Of a stretch of 64,000 nt of DNA, positions 57,101-64,000 are shown one piece after another; the stretch's first letter is position 1, and every line of letters starts with the position of its first letter. Origin of the DNA: Turritopsis dohrnii (lineage: Eukaryota; Cnidaria; Hydrozoa; Anthoathecata; Oceaniidae). The notes beneath the pieces were generated by a model. It ran no database searches. It was not told the origin of the DNA and saw only the letters and a list, made by a program, of their open reading frames with translations. A program made the translations under genes and the position numbers. The DNA is taken from NCBI GenBank assembly GCA_027922465.2, contig BQMF02000045.1, positions 434,001 to 498,000 on the forward strand, written 5' to 3'.

Positions 57101-59321
57101 AGACAAAAAAGTATTGTTAGCCTAAAACTAAAAAGCCATAAAAAAAACTGTTTCAAATATTGAAATACTTTGTATATACATGAAATAGGTACGGATGAAG
57201 ACGTTTTTTGACAGTTGGACAATAATAACAGACTCCCCTGTTTAGAAGATTTTGATTTTTTTTAATCTATCCCATTTTTGAAGAAAAATCCGTTTTTAAT
57301 GATCAATGACAATTTATTTACTGTTAGAGGCTTCCTCTATAAATTTTTGTAATGACTTAAATGTGATGTTTTCGAGTTTCTTATGTTACCCGATTCAACA
57401 TTCCTGCCATTTTATTTATAGACAGAAAATTAAGTTTCCTACCATTTGGTTTTCATAATAATTACACCAAAACCGAAGCTCAAATAGCGTGTGATGAGTG
57501 TAAAGTTAATGTGGCGCATACTTATTGTCGTGTTTGATATTTCGTAATCAACATTATTAAAATCGACTGCACGATCTTTTTATAATCAGCATTTTTATAA
57601 GCAACACAGTCTAAAATCTATCACAACGTCAAGCAACAGATAAACAACATTCTTAGGCTAAATACGTTGTATGACCGACTTCAAAATGAAAAATTACATT
57701 TGCTACATTATTTACATTATTACACGAGAGGACCTTTGAAATACAAAAAGTAAAAATCCTTTGGATTCAGAAATATATATATTATGTGTTTATATCTTTT
57801 CTTTCTCAAGTTCTAAAATACACCACTTCATAAAATACTGATTATTTTGTTACCATGGAAATATCATTGGTATATTCCTGAGTTTACAAACAAGGCAAAT
57901 AATGTCTCCTTATTTTCATATTCATCTTATTCATTGGTTCATGCCTGATCCCGCTTCAGATTTCCAGCAGTCTTTTCAGATCAGACTAAGAATTATAACT
58001 ATATTGGATCAAAGGATAAACACGGATGGCACATTAAAATCGACAAAATTACAAGTTTAATGAGATTATCCATTTTAATCGGAGTGATTAATACATGTAT
58101 GACTAAATGATATAGATAATGAAAATGGTAGAAATTTCACATCTTTCATATCGAAATCCTCTGTTAAATGCAGGAGTAGGAACAGGAGTGTTTTAAGTAA
58201 TCCGTTCAGTTCTTCGCAATATTAGTATATTATGTTCACGTTATCTGTTAATCGCGTGGTATGCGTGTGATCAAGCCACGCGACGCATGAAAGGAAATAC
58301 TTAACTACTAATCGTGTAATACTTATCTTTTCTCTAAGCGACGTTTAAAATGCATCATCAGATAAGTACGAAACAAAGGACTAGATCTCTAGTTTTTGAA
58401 AATATTTAGGTATATGATCTCTCGCAGATATTGTTCTTAAAATAGCAACTTATGTTTTTATCTCTAGTTCCCATTCCTACTGATTATGATTTTATAATTA
58501 TACGTCCCTAAGGATTTGAAGGGCCTTCTGGAATGTGTTTGTTTTAAGGTAATCCGGCGGAAGTCTAACAGAAAAACCACATGACTTGAAGGTATACCAA
58601 ATCAGATTGCCCTATTGTCACAATAGCATTAAAAATGATGAATGGAACATTCCACAAATGTCATGTTTTGAGAGCACAAAATAGGCAATGTTTTAGAATG
58701 GTATAGTTCTATATTTTGGGAATGTATGCGAAACAACTCATAATGACTTGTTTACTTCGTTGTATATTTAGCAACGTAAAAAAATTTGAATCATCCCATC
58801 TCCTGCTTATCTTTTAAATCAAGCTAATGCCATCCTTTACGACATGACTAATGATAGGAAAACAACGAGGATTATTAAAAATGGTAGAAGGATGCGTGTC
58901 CTTTTAAAATGCAAAAAATAATGTTTAAGCAATAAATAGATATTACTGTTGGATCGGGATTTAAATCGGTATTTATATAATATATATAAGTTTATATGCA
59001 ACTATAAATCCAACGAAGCTAATGTAAAGTTTGTTAATATAAACAAAGTCACTTGTTTGACTTAGGCAAAACTTTGTAAAATGCCTTACCTGTTTCACCC
59101 CTTGGTCGATTGTATTTCTCTACTAACTCGTTAAAAATGACACCAGACGAATTTTGAAGGCCCACCACCACGAATTGTGTTATAAAGGCTGCCGCCACAA
59201 CAAACCATCCCCAACCGCCATCTGGATGCGTCTTTGTTTTTTCTTTGACGTCGCGACGCAACGTCACTTTAACGTGATTGTTGTTCGCCAACAGTTCATC
59301 GGTTTGTTTGGAATCGTTCAT
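54115..59321 (-). CDS. Monocarboxylate transporter-like protein (SLC16/MFS), four exons
   Basis: Plasma-membrane major facilitator, likely moving monocarboxylates or related small organic acids with protons. Exons in transcript order: 59321-59090, 56837-56125, 55656-55287 and 54680-54115. Phases agree, for 626 residues. The N-terminus has the SLC16 TM1 signature PDGGWGWFVVAAAF, then SSGVIFNELVEKY and PRGET. The TM5 signature is YFDKRLALVNGIVSSGSG. A long charged loop separates TM6 and TM7. TM8-TM12 end with SPIAGWIFDAFGKYSYAFY; then comes a hydrophilic tail of about 150 residues. Acceptors at 56838 and 54681 were chosen because they give continuous family-like sequence at the joins (GETGFVTSI and PIAGWIFD). 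The TM8 site where many MCTs have Arg looks like Lys (TIFKILSGKIAG). Intron 1 is 2.25 kb. Confidence 0.9.
55978..56096. mobile_element. CCCAGTGGGCAAA-type MITE in MCT intron 2
   Basis: Begins CCTAGTGGCAAATTTGTTG with AAAAATCATTGCGAAAGAATG and ends TTTTGCTCACTGGG, close to the end of the preceding exon (donor at 56124). About 119 bp with the family centre TTCAATAAAACTGCTCTTC. Confidence 0.8.
56838..59089. other. MCT intron 1, nothing further recognised
   Basis: AT-rich intron without visible genes. Short palindromic TATATA tracts occur at about 58975-58990. No clear MITE ends were identified. Confidence 0.4.
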
Positions 59322-60357
59322 AACTTTCTCATGGAAAGTTTAATGACAGAAAACAGCAAGAATTTTAGTTATGTTACTAAACAGAAGTAAAAAACTTTAG
59401 TAAGTAATCCACTTTCTCCACCAAATCAATAATACATCCATATAATATAAAAACAATATGATCTAACCATATCAGCGAGTGCAAAATAATTTAAAAATGT
59501 CTTCACATCTAGTTGTCAACTGCACATCACATTTATCAAACCTTATTCAATAACATCAATGTAGAAAAATTGATCATTGAATTTTTATAATTGCAGGAGA
59601 CATTTCAAAGAAACAAAAAATAATGCTAGCTTTCTATTAATTATTCCATTGAACTTCCTTTATTACTTACTGTCATGTAGATCGACATTTGGAGTGAAAA
59701 ATGTATCGGTCAAACTGAAATACCATTACATATATTAACTTATCCTGCCTATACAATATTTGTAATTAAACTCGTGCCGTCAATTTCACTCTAATTAAGC
59801 CATTTAATTAGTTGGATTATTAAGACGTGAAAAAAAGAAAAACACAAATAGCCTTGGTGTGGACAGATTACGTTTTTATGCTATCATTTCTGTAATAAAA
59901 CTTTTTCTCTTTGGCGTCAACATGAAATTAATGATATGAAAATCTATTGGCTTCTAGAATTTAGTTGGATAAAACGTCATTTGATGTTAAATGCGCTTAG
60001 GATTTTCCGCTGAAGTAATACAAAGCACATTAAAAATTGCAATAAAAAGGGCAAAGATGATGCTTACTATGGATGTCAAGCACACACAAAACATAACTAA
60101 TCTTTGCATGTTACACGATAATACCTTGGATTTATGTTTCTACGTGTATCATTGCCGATGATATCTAAAGTAGACGGAACTAACAAGTTCTATTTCATTC
60201 AAAAGTTGACGAGTATATTACAATGTAAACCACGGATTGTTTGCAGTACTCGCAATCTCGTCCCCAGGGATTCTTGCATTTTCGATACACTAAACTATAG
60301 CAAAGAAGCTTTGCTATAGACCAGTCTGACTTCAGATTGGGTGTGAAAATAATGTAA
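59322..60357. other. Upstream region of the MCT gene
   Basis: Presumed promoter and 5' UTR region for the minus-strand transporter. No core promoter motif can be assigned; nothing coding was seen. Confidence 0.4.
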
Positions 60358-61806
60358 CCCAGCAGGCACCCAACGTTATACTAACGTTAGTGTTACGTTA
60401 TTTTTTACGTTGTGGTAACGTTAGTGGTTGGTTAGAATGGAAGTCTTTTTTTAATTAGTATAACGTTAGATACTTACGTTAGTATAACGTTAGATACTTA
60501 CGTTAGTATAACGTTAAATACTTACGTTAGTATAACGTTAAATACTTACGTTAGTATAACGTTAAATACTTACGTTAGCATAACGTTAGAAAGTTACATC
60601 AGGACAACGTTAAATTTCGTTAACAACATCAAAATGTTATAACATTGTAATGACTTCTGAAGTCATTATAAACAAATCCCGGTGTCCATCCCAACAAAGT
60701 AAGACAAATGACGAAAACAGCGAATAGTCATAGAAGTTGATATTTACCTTTAATTGACAAGAACAGTATATTTTTATGTCAATATTTACGCATGCCTAAT
60801 AGAAGAAAAAGAAACAAATATAAGGGAAGGTGTTAAACGAATGCTTGTGGTTACGGCAAATTGCAATAAATGAAAATCAATAGAAATTTATGCTAGAACA
60901 GATATCTATTTTCCAGCTGACTAATGTCCATAGAACAGACATTTTGTGCTTTCATATGTTAACAAAGCAAAACACTCTGGGGATACAACAAAATTAATCA
61001 GAAACCTTGAGTAAAAGATTTCTATTAAAAATAATCAAGTAGCAGGCCCTAATACTCTAGCTATCATCTATAAGTCATGTAGTACAGATCTTGCCAGCAA
61101 AACCAAGATTAAATAATCAAACTGATTTCTCGTTTTAAGGCTAGACTAGCGCGAAGTATATAATAGATATATAATAGACATATTACCATGTGTAAAATGG
61201 AGAGGAAATACTAGGTTAGCACGGTAAAAGCGAGTTTTTTCAAGAGATACACTTCTTAATTGAAAAGGCGAAAATGTGTAGCAAGTGCGAATCATAATTC
61301 ATATCATCCTCAAGGACTTACTTATGATAGCCCTTACTAACGTAAGTATTTAACGTTATACTAATTAAAAAAAGACTTCCATTCTAACCAACCACTAACG
61401 TTACCACAACGTAAAAACTAACGTAACACTAACGTTAATACAACGTAAATTAACGAAATTTAACGTTATACTAACGTAAGTATCTAACGTTATACTAACG
61501 TAAGTATCTAACGTTATACTAACGTAAGTATCTAACGTTATACTAACGTAAGTATTTAACGTTATACTAATTAAAAAAAGACTTCCATTCTAACCAACCA
61601 CTAACGTTACCACAACGTAAAAACTAACGTAACACTAACGTTAATACAACGTAAATTAACGAAATTTAACGTTGTCCTGATGTAACTTTCTAACGTTGTA
61701 CTAACGTAAGTAGTTAACGTTGGAATAACGTTGGTTTTACGTTGGTAACGTTAAACCAAGAACCAACGTTAGACTAACGTTAGATAAACGTTGGGTGCCT
61801 GCTGGG
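60358..61806. mobile_element. 1.45-kb foldback element of TAACGTTA repeats
   Basis: The ends are CCCAGCAGGCACCCAACGTT and its exact inverse AACGTTGGGTGCCTGCTGGG. The left arm has five full and one diverged copy of a 24-bp unit (AGTATAACGTTAGATACTT + ACGTT) at 60457-60600; the right arm has the same unit inverted. A block of about 130 bp in the right arm (61339-61460, with the words TTAAAAAAAGACTTCC and ACCAACCACTAACG) is repeated 206 bp later. The centre, 60620-61330, is ordinary AT-rich DNA with no transposase. AACGTT occurs dozens of times. Confidence 0.85.
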
Positions 61807-64000
61807 AAGTGAATTTCTTTTGTAAACCTTTAAATTCATATGAGTTTTTTGGACATGAGTAGAGGACTGAAGCAATTAACGGTGAAGATTTCAAACTATC
61901 GCTGCAGGGATCTTTACAAAGATTTATAATGGTTTGCGAGGACGATAAAATGTTTGACAAATGAGATAAATTCATGAATTATACGTTTCACACTATATTT
62001 GTGTTCATCATGTCTCTATTGCTGGTTAATAGAATTTCTTAAAAATTTGAGCAAAAAGAGGTAAAATATGCCGATTATACATTAAAAGTTAAGATTATAA
62101 GTTAAAAAAAAATAAAAAATATGATTGGTTTTCACAAAACTGCACTTATAGAGTTGACCTGTTATAGAAAAAAATAAAATGACCTACAGAACATTTAAAA
62201 CTGACAGGAACTGTTACTATCTTTAGACCTAACTCAATATAATAATAACAAACAATAACAGTGATTAAAATTATATTTACCAATCAGCACAGAAACTGAA
62301 AGTTTCCAAGATATCAGCCACTACAAAATAATTCTAAGGCAATTTCAAAAAATGCAGGCGATTACGGCAGCAAGTCAGTGGCATTTGTTAATCTTTTGCA
62401 CACGATCTTTCTTTTACTTGTATATTACTGAACAAGAAATAAAAATGTAATAAAAATTATAGACGACGAATACGTCTACGAAACCCTATTCCAATAGTAA
62501 GCTGGCTAGCAATAACAGTCGTATGTTGCAGATGACAGTTGACCGCAAGCTGCTATTTCTAGCCTAATCCTTTTCCGTGCGTAGTCTTTAACATTAACTT
62601 TTGACGTGTAATTCCAAATTTAGCACAAAAAACCAATATAGAGTTAGATATTTGCCTAACGGTCTAGTGGTTTTAGCCATTGACTAATATTGAACCTTTT
62701 TCGCTATCAGTATCTCAACTAAATAGAGATTACCTTCTGAAGTCATTTTTGTATTTTTATAACTTACTAATAGAGGTCATGAAATTACCTGCTCCTTACA
62801 TGCTCCGAGCTAATCGTGATATTTTTATCTTCCAAGCGTATCAGAAATTCTTTTATACCTGCCTTTTCTAATTTACTGAACTTCTCGATCGACAAAAAAA
62901 TTATATTATTATTTATATACATACTGTTTTAAAAGGGAACAACATACAAGGAGTAATTTATTAGTTCACACTTTTTTGAAAAAAGGAAAACATATAGATA
63001 TTGACAGCTAATATATTGTTTTGGTGATAACAAAATGACACATCTGTATTATCTTTCCTGGGAAAAAAACATAGAAACATCCAATTTTAACAAATTAAAC
63101 TGAAAAGATGTTGTGAACATAATGGCTACGTGGTCAATGACCTAAGCTTTGTTATTTTCTAAGTATTTACAATTAAAATTAAGGTTTGGGTGATTGAAAC
63201 AGTTTATCAATTTGAGAATTTGCTGACTTTTGTGTTTATGAAAATAAGCAAGTTACGTATTTGAGCAATTCTTTGATTTTCAGGAAATTTTACACGTTCC
63301 TGTAGTATTGACTGTCACTGTGTTGCTCCCTTTTATGACCCCTAAATAAAAGTATGTTCTCTTTTCAGTCAATTTTCATCTAGTTAGTATATATGTACGT
63401 AACCATGAATAATCAAACATCACCTTAAAATCATTAGGAGCTCACATAGCAGCGTTATCAAACCTAACTATCATCAGATTATCTGTACAGAGCGTTAAAT
63501 ATTTCTAATAAACACGATTAAGAGATTTTCGAAGGAAAGAAAAAAACAAATTAAGAAATCTCACGTATCATCCGCTCGTGAGGTGATTCCATCAAACAAA
63601 ATTAATTGCCAGCTACGTGCTTATTTATTGACGTAGTCAACCCAGAACAGATAAGAAGAACAATGAAAAAAAAGTCATCTTGAGTGTTTTCTAGTATTAA
63701 TTATTATAGTGATGAAAATTGAAGTTTGATCAAACAGCAACCGATAAAAATCATCAGACTATTTTCCGAATTTAGTTAACGTTGTTAAAACTCCATCATG
63801 AAATGTTCTTTTAATGCTTCTTATTTCTTCCAATAGATTAGTTAGATGTTTAACATAACTTTCTAACGTTTCACTAAGTTATTCACACTGAAGTATCTCT
63901 TTGCTCATTCAATTTATGAATAATTTGCTTAAAGGTAAGACAATAATGGTATTTTTCATTATTTCTAACATAGCGATCGCAGCACGTTTGATATTCTAAT
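61807..64000. other. Non-genic right end of window
   Basis: No gene, RNA or repeat structure was identified. Open frames at 61769-61975 and 62680-62871 show no recognisable domain. A/T homopolymers are frequent. Confidence 0.4.

Noticed and set aside
60457..61570. Regular 24-bp repeats resembling a CRISPR array
   Set aside because: The units are contiguous without unique spacers, occur inverted in both arms of a foldback element, and the DNA is animal nuclear.

Overview
The window looks like AT-rich nuclear DNA of an early-branching animal, most likely a medusozoan/hydrozoan cnidarian. The reasons are short exons with GT-AG introns, animal-only domain sets (adhesion GPCR with SUEL lectin, TSP1, HRM, GAIN/GPS and 7TM; a TAL/NHLH-type bHLH factor; an SLC16 transporter), a short TTAGGG-type telomere tract and dense families of small DNA transposons and Helitrons. 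The species cannot be named from the sequence alone.

Layout: 1-13 kb holds no gene that I recognise. It is made of Helitron-like copies with CTAG ends (one inverted at the left edge, then a head-to-tail run at about 4.5-10.66 kb), a 2.7-kb hAT-like element with a 6-bp target duplication inside one Helitron, tRNA-type SINE pieces, foldback elements and an interstitial telomere tract. 13-29 kb is a cluster of three class-3 lipase genes of five exons each: A and B in tandem on +, C on - facing them. A decayed PIF/Harbinger element sits in intron 2 of lipase A. 31.7-32.3 kb is a single-exon bHLH gene on -. 35.3-46.9 kb is a direct tandem duplication with a period of exactly 5811 bp. It contains the first six exons (signal peptide to first GAIN exon) of an adhesion GPCR, whose remaining exons lie once at 47.7-51.9 kb. 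54.1-59.3 kb on - is a four-exon SLC16-type monocarboxylate transporter. 60.4-61.8 kb is a foldback element built from TAACGTTA motifs.

The genes do not form a pathway: they are a secreted lipase family, a transcription factor, a cell-surface receptor and a membrane transporter. The best observations are the 5.8-kb duplication and its junction (an exact 19-bp inverted copy of the unit's left edge, which suggests either template switching or an assembly error), an in-frame stop between the GAIN and GPS parts of the receptor, loss of two GPS cysteines at positions that normally pair, a shared GC-AG intron and conversion-like patchwork in lipases A and B, and a family of about 120-bp MITEs scattered through introns and intergenic DNA.
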